From assembly GCA_014529385.2 (NCBI GenBank), contig CM043955.1, positions 152,632,140-152,696,139 on the forward strand: DNA of 64,000 nt, written 5' to 3'. Under the pieces are notes generated by a model that saw only the letters and a program-made list of their open reading frames with translations, had not been told where the DNA came from and did not search any database. This document shows positions 22,943-35,700 of this stretch, piece after piece. Numbering within the stretch: position 1 is the first letter of the stretch; each line of letters starts with the position of its first letter. Made by a program: the position numbers and the translations under genes. The DNA comes from Adiantum capillus-veneris. Lineage: Eukaryota; Streptophyta; Polypodiopsida; Polypodiales; Pteridaceae.

Positions 22943-25578
22943 TCAGACAGCCGTCAGGTCCACTGTTCTGGCCTCTGCCTCAGCTTTCCTACGCTGTCTG
23001 ATAAAGTTGGCCACCTCAGGCAAGGTTTTTCTTATATCCTCCAGCTCTACAGTCAGCTTCTGAATTCTATCACAAATTTTCACATGAATTTCTTCTCTCT
23101 CTTGGTCAGAATGATTGTCAGAGCTTGAAGAACTAGTATCTTCACACTGCCATTCTTCTTTTGCAGTGCTTCCACTCTTTTCATCTACTCCCATTTCATC
23201 AGCTAGTCCATGTACCACAACCAGCATGGTCTCAATCATGGCCGGTACTGACTGATCTTTATCAGTCGATTGGGCTGGTATCCTCCAAATGACTCTAGCT
23301 TCGGAACTTTCTGGCTGCTCTTGCAGCTTCTTGGCTAAATCCTCTGTGATTTTAGCTACTAGTTCCCTCTGCTCTTGCCACTCATCTACCACCTTTTCTT
23401 TACCTTTGGCCTTCCAGACTTCCCTTTGTTGAGCCCACTTGCTGCTGTTAGTATTGACAGGTGCTACCAAAGTGTTTGGGATTTCTTCAATGACTACCCC
23501 CTTACTCTTGGTAACTACCCTGACTGGCACTGGCTCTGGTGCCTTAGCCTCATTAGTAGTCGTTTACAGGTTCATCCGGGCATTGGGCCGCAAAATGACC
23601 ATACTTCCCACAAGTATAGCAATTCATGCTCTTGTTCTAGAAGTTGCCTCTTCCTCTACCTCTGCCCATTCCTGGTTGGTATCTACCACGTCCCTGACCA
23701 GTACCACTGGTACCTGGTCTCTCCTCTTGAGCTACTTTGACTAGTTCTACCTTCACTGGTTCAATGCATGCAACCACTGACAGATCTTTTCCTTTCTTAA
23801 AGTGGTGAATTCTGATGCCACAATTATTCCATAGGTGACCAAAGGCCTTGCAGTAGGTACATTGTGGACATTCAATGGAGATATGGTCCTTGGATTTGCA
23901 TCTTGAACACCAAGTCTCCATCTTTCGAACTGGCTATCTTGTGTGGATAATTTCAGCAATCTGCCTAGCCATGTCTTCGATTTTCTAGGTCCAGGATCCC
24001 TTCTTTGATTTCTCTCTTTCTCGTTCATTAGAGCTGCTCTCGGAGCTACTAGACATCTCACTGGAATCAGAAGTTTCAGAGCAAAGCTACTGATCCTTCG
24101 CTTCTTGTGGCTCTTTTCCTTCTTAGACTCTTGTTCCAGCTTTAATTCCCTTTGGACCAGATCATTGAATTTCATAGTAGGGGTTGGTACCTCTTGTTTC
24201 CTAAGCTTCTTGCTTCTGAACCCATTCAGGAACCATGCCCTCAATCTCTTCTCAGATGGAGGTTCTTGCAACTGCCTGGTTAGCTCCTTGATCTTTTCCA
24301 CATAACTACGGACTGACAAATTCCTCTGTTTGATCTTGTCTAATTCACAGACAATATCTTCGTCCCCTCTATTGTCGGAATATTCCAACCTGAAGGCCTT
24401 GAGAAATTTGTTATATGACATTAGGAAAAGTTTGGACTCAAAAATGGGCCTTGTAAGAATTGTTGATGTGGAATAGCTTTCAAAAAGTGGGGATCGATAA
24501 TTTTTTTGCAAATAAGATCCAAACTTGTCGGAGATTGGATATTTAGAATCTACTCTTCAAATGCTATCTATTGATATATAGCATGCATGTATCGGACATT
24601 GCCTTCATGTAGATCTAGAAAAAGGTGATTTTAGATTACCGTAACGATAACAAAACGTGGTTGATTGAAAAAAAATGGCATAACTTTCATAGAAGTCATC
24701 CAAACTTTTCGGACCTTGGCTCTTTAGAATCCATTTTTCAAGAACTTTCCAATGATAGGTCATATCATGGGGTTCTAAGCAATATTTAGAGGGGTCTACC
24801 GGGTTGCTTTCTTTTGTACAACTTTGATGATGTGGCACTCTTAAAAGGCCCAAAAATGAGTTCAAATTTTTCCTAATGTCTGAGCTGGCAGGCAGGGTAA
24901 TGGTAATACCATTTCCTCGTTGCCTCCTTCAAGGTTTGTGAAAAATATTCCCCCCCAATCATCTTCATCAATGTTTTTTTAGTTCAACATACTGCTCGAA
25001 AGCTTGTATGTGAACATCGAGATCATCCTTCTTCCCTCCCTTGAATATTGGAAAAGAAATCTTCAGGGAAACTGTGTAATCATTCCGATTACTACTGATT
25101 CTGCCACTTCTCTTCTTGGAGTCAGAATGACGCTTGGGAGCCTTCTTGCAATTGTCGGTGTCAGCATCCCAATCAATCTCTATCTCTGTCTCAATGTCAA
25201 TGTCTTCTCTGGTTTGTCTACTAGAAGTATGGTGACTTCCTTTACTGCCCTTGGTATCCTCATCTCTCTGCCGGGACCGAGAACTCTTGGAGCTCTTGGG
25301 CCTTCCGTGCTTCCCGTTCTGCCCATCGGCGTTGAGAATGATTGGAGTGCTGTGAGTCGTGCGCCTCATCAGCCTGACTATGCTCCTCTTGAGCCTCTGT
25401 GTCAGTCATCTTCTCTTGCTTGGGGTCAGACTCTCTTCCTGAGTCCTCAGGAATGGGGTCAACACGAATGGTGGATTTTTGGCCACGATTGGCTTTTGGT
25501 GCCATTGCTGAAAACTTCGAACTGGGAGAAGAGTATTTCAGTCAACGAGCTTCAGCTCGAGCCACCATGATCTCGCCA
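22943..25578 (-). pseudogene. Ty3 gag with three zinc knuckles
   Basis: Gag starts close to the primer site (ATG at 25570) and reads through MAPKANRGQKS and a charged RWAEREARKAQEL region with an early TGA. It continues through frames 25369-24968 (capsid start FPIFKGGKKDDLDVHIQAF), 24865-24605 and 24511-23753. Nucleocapsid knuckles are CSRCKSKDHISIEC, CTYCKAFGHLWNNC and, after a stop, CYTCGKYGHFAAQC (about 23625-23585), each CX2CX4HX4C. A 195-codon frame (23530-22943) follows towards protease. Several frame changes make it non-functional. Confidence 0.85.
25561..25578 (-). other. Candidate primer-binding site of the Ty3 element
   Basis: TGGCGAGATCATGGTGGC lies 3 nt inside the 5' LTR on the minus strand. 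The matching tRNA would end in ATCTCGCCA. I could not assign it to a standard plant tRNA, and it overlaps the gag ATG. Confidence 0.45.
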
Positions 25579-25581
25579 AAA

Positions 25582-25901
25582 TGGAATTGGAGCTGATCTC
25601 TTGAGACAACTAATTCCAGTGTTGGAAGATTTTAGCTACTAGTGTAGGAAGATTTCAGACAGCAGACTGGATAGGAATCAGAGACTAGACTGGAATTTGG
25701 ATATTGAAATAAGAATCAGACTTATGTACTGGAATTAAGGTTCAGATTCAGATTCAGAAGACTAGACGAGAAGTAAGTATAACTGAAATATATGCCATGA
25801 TTGGGATTACAAATCGAGATTACAGCGAATATGATTTACAGAGAGAAAGTACAGTCGACAATACTGCCAATGATTCTCAAGTACAAGTATAGCCAATGCG
25901 C
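25582..25901 (-). repeat. 5' LTR of the Ty3 element, first plus-strand part
   Basis: This part aligns with 15078-15389 at about 95%. It stops at TATAGC followed by the 8 bp CAATGCGC, after which the DNA transposon begins. The rest of this LTR is at 37439-37605. Confidence 0.92.
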
Positions 25902-25958
25902 GGAGAAAACCATACACCGAGCGAATAAAACCGAGCGTGGCATTTTTTCGAGCGAAAG
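25902..25958 (+). repeat. Left terminal inverted repeat of the DNA transposon
   Basis: It begins GGAGAAAACCATACACCGAG and contains a second CCGAGCG and a TCGAGCGA. It pairs imperfectly with 37384-37438. The spaced CGAGC words are candidate transposase-binding sites. Confidence 0.75.
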
Positions 25959-26156
25959 TAGGGAGAATTATGACACAAAACGGTCAATCCATAGAAGGTG
26001 ATCGTTGTAACAATATAAATGCCAAATTGATTAAGTAACACAAGCTATCAAAACAATGTAAGTATAATAGGCGCTCATCCTACAATGGCAATTGCAGGGA
26101 ATCCAAAAAAATGGCCAATCCATAGGAACTGCAAACCTTAGCTCAAGAAGTCGATG

Positions 26157-29100
26157 CTATGCTGGCACTCTGGCCCCACACAATCCCTGGAACAACTCTA
26201 CTTTTGTCAGTGCTACCTGATGCACAAACTCGTGAGCTACAGAATCCAAACCAAGGACTTGAAAATACACAAAGTACATGTGTTTGCACGGCACGTACGT
26301 GAGATGCCTGCTGTCTCTTTTTTGGAAATCCTCACAAGTACATCGAGGAAAGTCTGCAATGGTCACCGCATAAGTAACCCCCTTTTGAACTGAGCCTGGA
26401 GTGCTAACATGAAAAACATGCGATGCATTTGTTACCAATATAACCTCTCTCACTAGTTTGGCTTCCATGCTTTGGCCCAATGCTATCCTGTCATTGAAGT
26501 CTTTGGTTAATTTTGTCCTCCACCTTACATGCTTTCCATCTCTAAATCTAGCACGGAAAGATCTCGGTTGTGTTCAACATTGCCCACCAATAATACGGTT
26601 CTGTTGTGCTGTCGTCTTATATCCCTGAAGCACAAATCCATTTTTGTGCAGCATCTCAACCTCCCATGGAAGCAGACACGTTCCCTCTTCCACAACCCAC
26701 ATCCCCGGAGCTGGGCCAGGAGGTCCAATTATCATGCCATCAATATTCCATGCATGAGTGGTACTGTCATTGCAAAACCATACAAACCCCTCAATAATTC
26801 CTTCTGGTTTGGCACCCACAGCTAGATATTTTATCCTTTCCCAAAAGCAAGGGGCAGGGACACCATTTTGCACATTATCTAAATTTTTGTTTATGAACCT
26901 ACCACAACGTACTTTCTCTCCGGGGAGAACACCAAAACACGTCATTTTTCTGCGAGACTCGGTGCTCCTAATCGCCCAAACAGTCTGAGGCACCTTTTTC
27001 TCTGGCCAAAGACTAAGAGTAGCGAAAGTATTTTGCTGGCTATGTGGTACATTGTAAATTGGAGTAGTGACAGTAACAAATTTAGGCCTATGAGAGTCTT
27101 CTTCAAGAGTTTCATCGGCATCAAGAATGATTGAGCGTGATTTTTGCACACTCTTTTCCCTTACTAGAGCTCTATTCATCTCTGGACTGAGCTACATCAA
27201 GAAGTTTTCTATTCGATGTTGATGTTGACTGAGCTACATCAAGAAGTTTTCTATTCGATGTTGATGTTGAATGATTGCTCATAAATCTGGCTGCCAAGTC
27301 TGCCATCATTGGTCCTACGGATGAATGAATGCCCTTCAAGTAGGCATTGTAGCGCACACTTTGAAGAACTGCTAGTGACATATCTGCACAAGTGACTTCA
27401 TACAGACCAATGTTATTCTTATAACCAATTGAAGCACGCATACTTGCATGTTTTGCCTCAGAAAGATTTGTTCTAGGGACAAAAGCACCTGTCTCATCTT
27501 GAGCAAAAAATCTGTCTCCCCAATGTGGCACTCTAACATCCCACCATGACAACCATGTTTCCAATGCTGGAATCTCATCCAAAATAGCATGGCCCATTTT
27601 CCAAAACTGTTTGAGTTCATCCTTGCATACTTGTGCTGCATGTTCTGAAGGTGCATGTAACCATTTTCGACACAATATTTTATGCTCCTCTTGATAAGAG
27701 GAACGTATACACTTGACAGTGTGCTTAACCATGCTTTGCTCCCAATGAAAAACACATGATCTTTCTTTCTCACGCATCTTTTTTTTGGCTCCACCAAAAT
27801 AGACAGTACGAACTGCAATCCAATTTGCATTTGCCTCATCTACCATAAAACCTCAAAATTCAGGCTTATCAAAACCATGATCAACTACAACCTTATTAAG
27901 CATTTTCCAAAACTCTATCTGTGCATGCTTGTTTTCCATAGTAAATTCACATATTTCCAATGTTAATAGCTCTCTTACATATGGGTCGTAAACATGCGCC
28001 GACATAGTAGGCCAGCCCTCCACACGATGAACATCATCAAAATGCACCCACATATCTTGAAACTTTCCACCAGGGCGCATACGGTTTACCAAACACCACT
28101 CCCTGGTCCCATAGTAGACATTTTAAATATATGAGGTTGTTGTCCAAGTCCAAGCTGACCTGGAAAAAGAACACTGTGGAGGAAGGGATATCTTGATTTT
28201 GACTTTAAAGTCAAAATAGACTCCAAGCCAAGAGGTGTAATTCCTTTTGCCCGTTTAGCTGACTCTAAGGTTCTTTGAACACGCCACTTGTCTGACAATG
28301 GGGTTACGGAATCTAGAAAACAAGAGAACTCTCCATCTGTCATTGGTGAGTCACCACCAACTACTTGAGAAACAAGCTTGTTCATAATTAGGTCTTTTGT
28401 AGTTTTTCTTTCAAGCTGTTTGGCAGTTGTTAGAGTATCAAAGGCAGCTCGATGCATTAAGGCATCAGATATTGACTGGTCTGCAATTCTGCTCTTCCCC
28501 TCTGCAAACAGGGTGTTTATGAAAACCTAAATGCAATACACATCTAGTAACTCCAGTCTTTTCAGATGGAATACAATAATATATAACTGCAGGGCAAGTG
28601 TCAATGCACTCTGGCATTTGACGGCAATGAAATCATATAAGATTTCCATTACCCACATCCAAGTGGCCTTTACTAGGAGCACGCTCTAATTTTCCTCGCC
28701 ATTGAGACTCATTAAATTGTCTCCTTCCCTGATATTATGGACATTCTATATTGGAGCATCTCAAATGCCCTCCACACCGACTAAAACGAGCAGTCCCATT
28801 GAATATATCATTACTGCACGTAACATATTCTGTCCAAACATGCCCATCAAATCTATGTTCCATCCCATACATAGCAGAGTTGTCATTTTGAGGAGGAAGT
28901 TCATAAGCAACATACCCATCATAATAAGTAGGCATTTCCAAAACCTTAGTGACACTTGTAGCAGAGGAGAGTGCAATATATAGATTGGTTTGCAGAGGAA
29001 GAGAACGGATAACATCAAGTACACTTCTGATGCATGCAGTGCCATCTTCAACATTGATTGGAGAATCTTTTGAGCCAACATTTGACGTTGATGGTTGTTC

Positions 29101-29348
29101 GCTGCAAAGTACCTTGTAAAACTATGAATATTTGTGATCCAAATGGTAAAACAACTCATTTGAATCATTACGTGCAGGTTTCTAACCTGCTCACCTTGTA
29201 GTGTAAGTGGATGCAAAGAGAAATTTTTGTTCTCCAGCTCAAAATGTTCTGTTAAAGCTTCAACAGTGATAGTGCAATGCCTACTTTCAAACATTAGCAC
29301 AAGCTTCTGCTTATGTTTGGGACCGAAGATAGTGATATGGCGAGCCAT
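26157..29348 (-). pseudogene. MULE-like transposase with SWIM zinc finger
   Basis: The minus strand from MARHITIFGPKHKQKL (29348) reads, with gaps, as a large transposase. N-terminal part: LRCSNIECP and CIDTCPAVIYYC...HLGFHKHPV (28760-28510), a zinc-ribbon/WRKY-GCM1-like binding region. Core: MWVHFDDVHRVEGWP and LLTLEICEFTMENKHAQIEF (28060-27900); VDEANANWIAVRTVYFGG and SCVFHWEQSM (27845-27720), the D and CxxH of the MULE fold; and TNLSEAKHASMR (27460), the probable catalytic Glu. C-terminus: CTCEDFQ...PCKHMYFVY (26345-26265), the CxC...CxH SWIM finger. Between core and SWIM lies a ~200-residue unknown region (27179-26574). It cuts and joins transposon ends in the nucleus. Stops (for example TAA after SNIECP and TGA after GNGNLI) and shifts show decay. 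The MULE label comes from SWIM plus the 8 bp duplication. Confidence 0.8.
27185..27268 (-). repeat. In-frame 42 bp tandem duplication in the transposase
   Basis: Two adjacent copies of a 42 bp unit encode STSTSNRKLLDVAQ twice, between the catalytic core and the next segment. Being a multiple of three it keeps the frame, and the two copies are identical or nearly so, so it is recent. Confidence 0.85.
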
Positions 29349-29499
29349 TGCATGGATTGAACATTAGTCAACCTTGAGAGTAACAGAGTGCGTTTGTTGC
29401 AGACAACAATCTCTTGGAAAAGGCAAAATGTCTATATTAAATCACCTATGCCACGCACGTCTTGATATTAAGTGTGAAAAGGCCAAAACTTAGGGTTAA

Positions 29500-30200
29500 A
29501 AAATGTTGTTTTTTTGTTATTCTATTCCACTCTACACGAGGAGATACACATGTATGCTCAACTTGTACTGATTTGTCTTGAAGTTTAAACCTATTGAAAG
29601 CATTAACGTATTTTTATTGCAATGTAAATTTCCCTCGATGTATTCATACAGAATTTGTTTTATTGCATTATTTTACTTTATTTTGGAGCGCAAATTTTTT
29701 TTTTGGGGAAATTCCCATAATACCCCTCAAATTTCAAAACTTCCCAAAACACCCCCAATATTTTGTCATAAATTTCCAAAATGCACTTCAAATTTTTCAA
29801 AATTCCCAAAATACCACTGGTTGTGAAATTAAATTTCTCCAAAGATTAAAAAATTTGTATCGTTCTATAAGAAGACTCACTGTTTATCAATATAAGATGC
29901 TAAACCTAGAATTTGAGTCGATTATGTAGGCTTTGGAGACGAATTGCTTCATTATCTTTAGAAATATTGCATTTTTTTGCGAGGTAATTTGTGGCAAAAT
30001 ACATGTTAAACATGCAAAATCGGATCTCAATTATAAAAAAGGAATAAAGATTAAAAAATCTTGAACAATCTAACCAAAATAGATACAAAGGTATTTTGGG
30101 AATTTTTGAAATTTGAGGGATATTTTGAGAATTTCCACGAATTATAGGGATTTTCTAAAAGCCTGCGCTCTGCTCTGATCCGCTCTGCTCGTGGTCATTG
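29500..30200. other. AT-rich spacer between the divergent transposon genes
   Basis: Low-GC DNA with repeated AATTTCAAAA/CCCAAAA words (29740-29820) and their complements at 30090-30140, giving a weak inverted arrangement (CAAAATTCCCAAAATACC versus GGTATTTTGGGAATTTTTG). No gene was seen. It probably holds the promoters of both genes. Confidence 0.4.
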
Positions 30201-30202
30201 TC

Positions 30203-30448
30203 CGCAAGCAGCCTTGCGCCCTGTGAGCCGTACACGAAATTCGATGGCGCCTAAACACCATCCCCCCACAAGGTAAAATCTCTGGGACACTGCCCTAACT
30301 GGTACCGCGTCAGCGCGGGACTGTTTAGGGTAGAGTCGCGTTTTATTGTTCAAGCTTATTCTCTTAAGAGTCCCGTTTATGACGAAATCTGCGCTTAAGA
30401 GTATCTGTGTATGATGACATCTGCAAGCAGCCTTGCGCCCTGCGAAAA
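30203..30448 (+). repeat. Short direct repeat pair flanking a palindrome
   Basis: GCAAGCAGCCTTGCGCCCTG occurs at about 30203-30222 and again at 30423-30442. The first CpG palindrome (30290-30345) lies between them. This could be a small insertion flanked by repeats or part of the control region. Confidence 0.6.
30285..30342. repeat. CpG-rich palindrome, copy 1
   Basis: Core CCGCGTCAGCGCGG at 30305-30318, with arms GGGACACTGCCCTAAC on the left and GTTTAGGGTAGAGTC on the right that pair imperfectly. It is closely similar to copy 2 at 32154-32210. Confidence 0.75.
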
Positions 30449-30846
30449 TGACCATCAACAGTAAAACTGTTTATTTCAACAGTAAAATTAATTCGTGTTT
30501 GGTTGTCTTGGCAGCGATGAAATTGTTGCTGGATGTTTTGTACGGGAAATGTTGGATAGTCAATAAAAAGGGTTTTGTGTTGAAATGCAAGGATTTTCAA
30601 TCTGTCCAATGGTATGTGGTTGCATAACCCCAAGATTAATATCATTTGTATTCTTGAATTCTTTCTATGGTTAGCTACTGCTATGGTTAATTCTTTCTAT
30701 GGTTATCTACTGCTCCCTGCGCTCTTAAGTAAAATCTTGATTCCTGCAGAGTTTCATGCTTGACTCTGTTGTTTCTCTCGAATGCGAACTCTCAATATAG
30801 TTCGCTTGTTTAGCTCTTTGATCTTGTCTGGCTCTGAATATCCTCC

Positions 30847-31053
30847 TTGACGTCAATGTCTGCCAACGTCTTCTCCTACTTAATATGTAGTATGCCTCTA
30901 GGTATTTTAACTAGAGCTCTAGGTATAGTGGCTGATAGTAATCCGGAGGATGAGTACAAGGAATGCATTAAAAAAGCTGTTGGTTTGGGTAGGGCAATTG
31001 ATCTTGAAGAGAGTGCCTTTTTACCTCCAAAATTCAACAGGCGTCCACAATAA
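30847..31053 (+). other. Possible 5' exon or small frame upstream of the methyltransferase gene
   Basis: This 68-codon frame ends in a coding-like acidic/basic stretch (NPEDEYKECIKKAVGLGR, FLPPKFNRRPQ). It may be a leader exon of the downstream gene, but no donor site fits clearly and it ends at a stop. No function is assigned. Confidence 0.3.
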
Positions 31054-32153
31054 TATATGATGTGCATGTTCAGTTCCTCATGGGTCAATGAAAGCTTGTC
31101 AAATTGGTAACTTATTGAGCAAGCTTGGGATACATGATCTGCATGCTTCCAAGAGAAAATGTAGATTTGTAAAATAGAAACTATGAGATCATTCCTCTTA
31201 TTGCCACTAATTATGCTATGTCGCACATGCCAATTATTGAAAAATTTGCACTAGTCCTCTAAAATTGGAGGACATTCATTCTTTCAAAACGCCTTTCGTA
31301 TTGCGCTTCACAATATGCCTACTTGTATTCTTGTGGGTACCATATGGCAAGCACTTTCCCCCCTCATTTGCTACTAAATTTATGATGCCATTACATTCTT
31401 GGGGTTATGAATGATTCATTGATGTAGGTTTTTCCAAGATACTGTCTATTTTGAGCTTTTGGTCGGCATAATTATTGTTGAGCTTGCGGTGCTGGGTGTT
31501 TTCCCTTCATGTTATGATATGTTGTTTCCCTAAGACACTCTTACCTTTTGTTCATTTTTCTGGTAGTGCAAAGGGTAATGGAGTACAACAAAATCCAAGA
31601 TTAACCCATGAAATGCATATACTTATAAATCAAAGGTTCAATCCCTTAAGTCATTTGTAGCAAAGGGCAATTCTTTTTCTTTAAACTTACATTCAAAAAA
31701 AAACCAGCTTAACACACTTTAGATATAGCTGACACTGGTAAAAAAGTTCCATGCTTTGGATGACAACTTTAATTCTGAGGTCCCCCAATTAGTCCCAGCG
31801 GTCGTGTCTTATTCGTCCATGTTCTGTGTCGTGTCCATACTGGCACCTTTACCCTCATGTGCCACTGGTCTGCCTACTTTCCTTCATCATGACCATCCTT
31901 CTGTCCAAACCTTGCATTTTGACAACAGGCCAGGTAGGGCAACTTTCCGCCAGCATCATGATCTTTGAAAGACTTGTTGCAGTTTGTTGTAGAGGATTTT
32001 ATTCTGAAGCGGAGTCTTGGTGTTGAAAATGCCTCCAGCATTGGGGTCAAAGAAGTCTGGTTTTCTATTGGAAAACTAAACCATTGGCTGTGGGTTTCTT
32101 TTTTGCTTGTATGTCAATACTGCGTATATTATTGCTTACTTGAAATATTTTGG

Positions 32154-32641
32154 GACACTGCCCTAACGATACCGCGTCGACGCGGGATTGTTTAGGGTAG
32201 AGTCCCGGTTTAAGGTTCTAGGAAAGGTTGATGTCCAGCTTGATGGTCACGCATTTCACCTCCACTGGCTGTGGTGTTATCTTGGGCACTGTCATATGAA
32301 TTTCTGTGTATTATTTTATCTCATTGCATTATTTTGTGTATCCACAAGGGTCCTTCGCATACTGCCTTGCTGATCCTTTTAGCCCATATTAGTGAGGGGA
32401 GCCCTAACAGCATGGTTTCACATTGCTTGATGATCTGCATAGGCTCTACTTTGTGGGTTTTTGTCTACCGGGATCATGGCATAGCCGGTCCCGCGTCGAC
32501 GCGGGATGTTCTAGGAGTGTGTCCGGCTAGGTTGGTATTAGAACAATGGAATATTTTTATGTCAAGCATGAAATACTTTTCTTCAACGAGATAGTGGCAT
32601 AACTAGTCCCACGTCGACGCGGGATAGTTTAGAGCGGTGTC
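32154..32641. repeat. CpG-rich palindromes, copies 2-4
   Basis: Three related hairpins: copy 2 core CCGCGTCGACGCGG at 32172-32185 with arms GGGACACTGCCCTAAC / GTTTAGGGTAGAGTCCC; copy 3 core at 32491-32504; copy 4 CACGTCGACGCGGG at 32610-32623. Copies 3 and 4 share a different flank (GGCATA-C-GTCCC), so the family has two subtypes. They sit just upstream of the first clear methyltransferase exon. Confidence 0.8.
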
Positions 32642-32792
32642 TCAATGTATAGAGTTTGCATAAGTTTGTATGACCTTTAGTTATCAAACATGAATTTTTA
32701 AATGAAATGTACAAATGTCTTTATTATTAGGTTTGTTCAATAGTAAGTTTATTAGTGTTATTTTTGAAGGTATTTTTTTTATTTTGATGTAG

Positions 32793-35700
32793 CCCCTCCA
32801 CTACTAGGGGAGGTTCAAGAAGACGCGGCAGGAGTGCATCAGTTTCAAAACCTGTTTGTAGTGATCAAGTTAGCTCAGTGGCCGAGACGGAGTTGCCAGA
32901 TGAGAGCAATAGTCATGATATTGGTTTGGGTTCTTTACATGAAGTGGACCAAGAGATAGCTAATGTTGAAGCTCCTATGCAAATAGTGCCATTTAGAATG
33001 AGACCTGAAATACGTCCAAGTGTTGCAGATGAGGATGATAGCACATTGCACTTGGATCGAGGAGAGGACATTCTAAGTAAAACAAGAGTTTCTAGTTGCT
33101 TTGAATGTCCTCCCATACCTCTTTGCAAGCTTATACCTCATGCTAAAGTTCATGGTTTAAGGCCAGATGTAAGTGGTTTGAGGTCTACATTTGCCAAAGA
33201 AGGCTACATCAAAGAAAAGGGTGCATTTATAGTTTCATTGTCTACATGTCAAATGGAAGAAACTCTAGTCACAGGTATGCTTTCTTATTTTTAGCTTTCT
33301 TCATTTCTTTTCATGATCATAAGTAAACGTATGTCTTTCTTTTGTAAGATACTATTATTGATGGATGGGATCCAATATGGAAACAAGTCAATATAGAGTT
33401 TGAAGAATAGGTAGCTGCACATCCACAATTTGAATCCCTTGCCCAAAAAATGTTCTATGTGTGGGAAGGGAATCATTGGACAGTTGCTTGGCGAGAGCCA
33501 TTAATGAAATGTACTCTACTAACAAAGAGAGGCATTGTAGAGTTTTATGTACAATAATTGATACTACAAAGGTGTAGAGATTGCATTGTTGACTAGTCTT
33601 CAAAGAATGAACTTGTAAGTAAAATGCTAAATCAAGTGCATTGTTTGATGTATTTATATTATTTTGGCACTTCTTTAAAAACGAATTATTCATTTCTGTA
33701 GCATGAACACACATGCTTTGGTTACCTCTCACTTGAGAGATGAACTTGTCAATTGCTCAAATATTTGTGCAGTCGATCATGAAGATTATCTCCGTGCACT
33801 ACCAGAGGCAGATCAGAAACTCATTGACACTCTACTGAAAAGAGGAACAAAAGGGGAAGAACCTTGGCATCCTCTTACACGGAGATATCTTGCTCGTTTG
33901 TTATTTGATGTAAGTGTACTACATTCTTGAATTTAAGTATAATTGCTTTGTGATTTTAATGTTTTTATTGAATACTTATTGAAAGGTTCAAATGTCAAAG
34001 GAGCTCCAAAGTAAGATAGAGAGTAAGAAAGATACTCTATCGCCACAAGATCTGAAACAAGAAGAGAAACAAATAATCGAAGACTTGTACATCAAATATG
34101 GGGATCCTGTTGGAAAGGTATGGTTCTTTTGACTAATTTGCAGTTTGTCTTTAAGTCCTTTTTTTAATGGAAGTTATGTGACAGATTTTGAATATTGTTG
34201 ATCCTCGACATGGTAAAGAGTGGTTTGATAAAGTAATGAGTTTGAAATGGGACCAAGAGAGTTGGGTGACATTAGAGAAGCTTAATTTAATTGCTCTTCA
34301 CGATGCAAAAATGAAAAATAAGATCTTATGGTTATCATTGATGGAGTCTAGCAAGATTACACGAGCGGCTTACGGATTGACTCGAGGTGACCATAGATTC
34401 CGTAGGTAGGTAACAGGAGTTTGGGTTTCTATCTTTAGTTATTTCTTTTATAATTTATCTTTTTTTTAATTATATCACTTGATTGTTATAGTTGGTTGAA
34501 AAGAAAGGGTGCTATACAAAGAGTGCTTGATGGTGCTGAGATACTTTTGCTTGACTATGTGGATGTGCCGGATGGAATCATAATTCCTCCAGCAGCTACA
34601 TTGGAGCTCTACTATGGAGAGATGATAGTAGAGGCTCGTAAATTCATGTCTCCATTAGAGGTGTCTTTGGAGGGCAGAAATTGTGATGCTGAGCTGCAAG
34701 CTGTTAAGAAGATCGACTACTATCGAATGGCTTCACAAAGACTGCTATATAGGTAGTGGTCACTAAAATGTAACTTTGTTTTGTATTTTGTGAGTTTCAT
34801 TGTGATAATCTAAAAGCTTGCTATATACTTTTTGTTAGATACTTCTATCATTTGTTGGAGAAACAACACATTCTAGTCATTCCTTTGCTTGCTCGATCTT
34901 GGGTCCATGTTGATAGTGAGGATAGCATGTATCCTCCCACTATGCATAATCGATCACAATGGGAGCTAGATCATTGTCCTTGGTGGATAGACATGGATCA
35001 AAATTATGTGTTGGGTCGTCAGAGAGAGATCAACAATGCACAGAGGACTTCAAATCCCTCTACAGCTGTTAACACATTTGATGCAAATGCAAGGAGCGAG
35101 ACCATACATGATAATAGATCCATTCATGCATGTGAGTCTCTTTAATGACTTTGTCTATGTTTTGTGAGATATAACACAGTCTTTGTTGATTTTTGTGCAT
35201 GGCTATTGAGCATGATTAATGTATTCTTGACAGCTTCGCTCCCTAAAGATACAGGGAAGCAACACGAGACAATCGTTGCAACAGAAATGACAGGTGTGAG
35301 CATAAAAGAAAAGGTTAACTAATCTTATGACATGTGTGAGCATGTACTTTTATTGATCTCTTTGTTATGGCTTACTAATATCTTTGCTTGGTTGTGTTCC
35401 TTGATAGCTTCTCTACCAAAACATAAGGGGAAGCAACACGAGGTAGAGGAGGAGCTTGACATGAGAGGTGCGTCCATAAATAATATAGTTTGCTTAACTC
35501 ACAAAGGATTTCTAATCTTGTAATTGTTTTTTTATTGCACTATGTTATGAAAATGCACCCATGGTTTGGTGATCTCATTGTTTATAACTGACAGATGCTA
35601 TTGGCACACAGAGCTTGCATCATTCGATGCGATTTGTTTTCCCTAGAGAGCAGTCTGTTCTACAGGCACCGAGAGATCATAGATGTTTAGCTATACTAGG

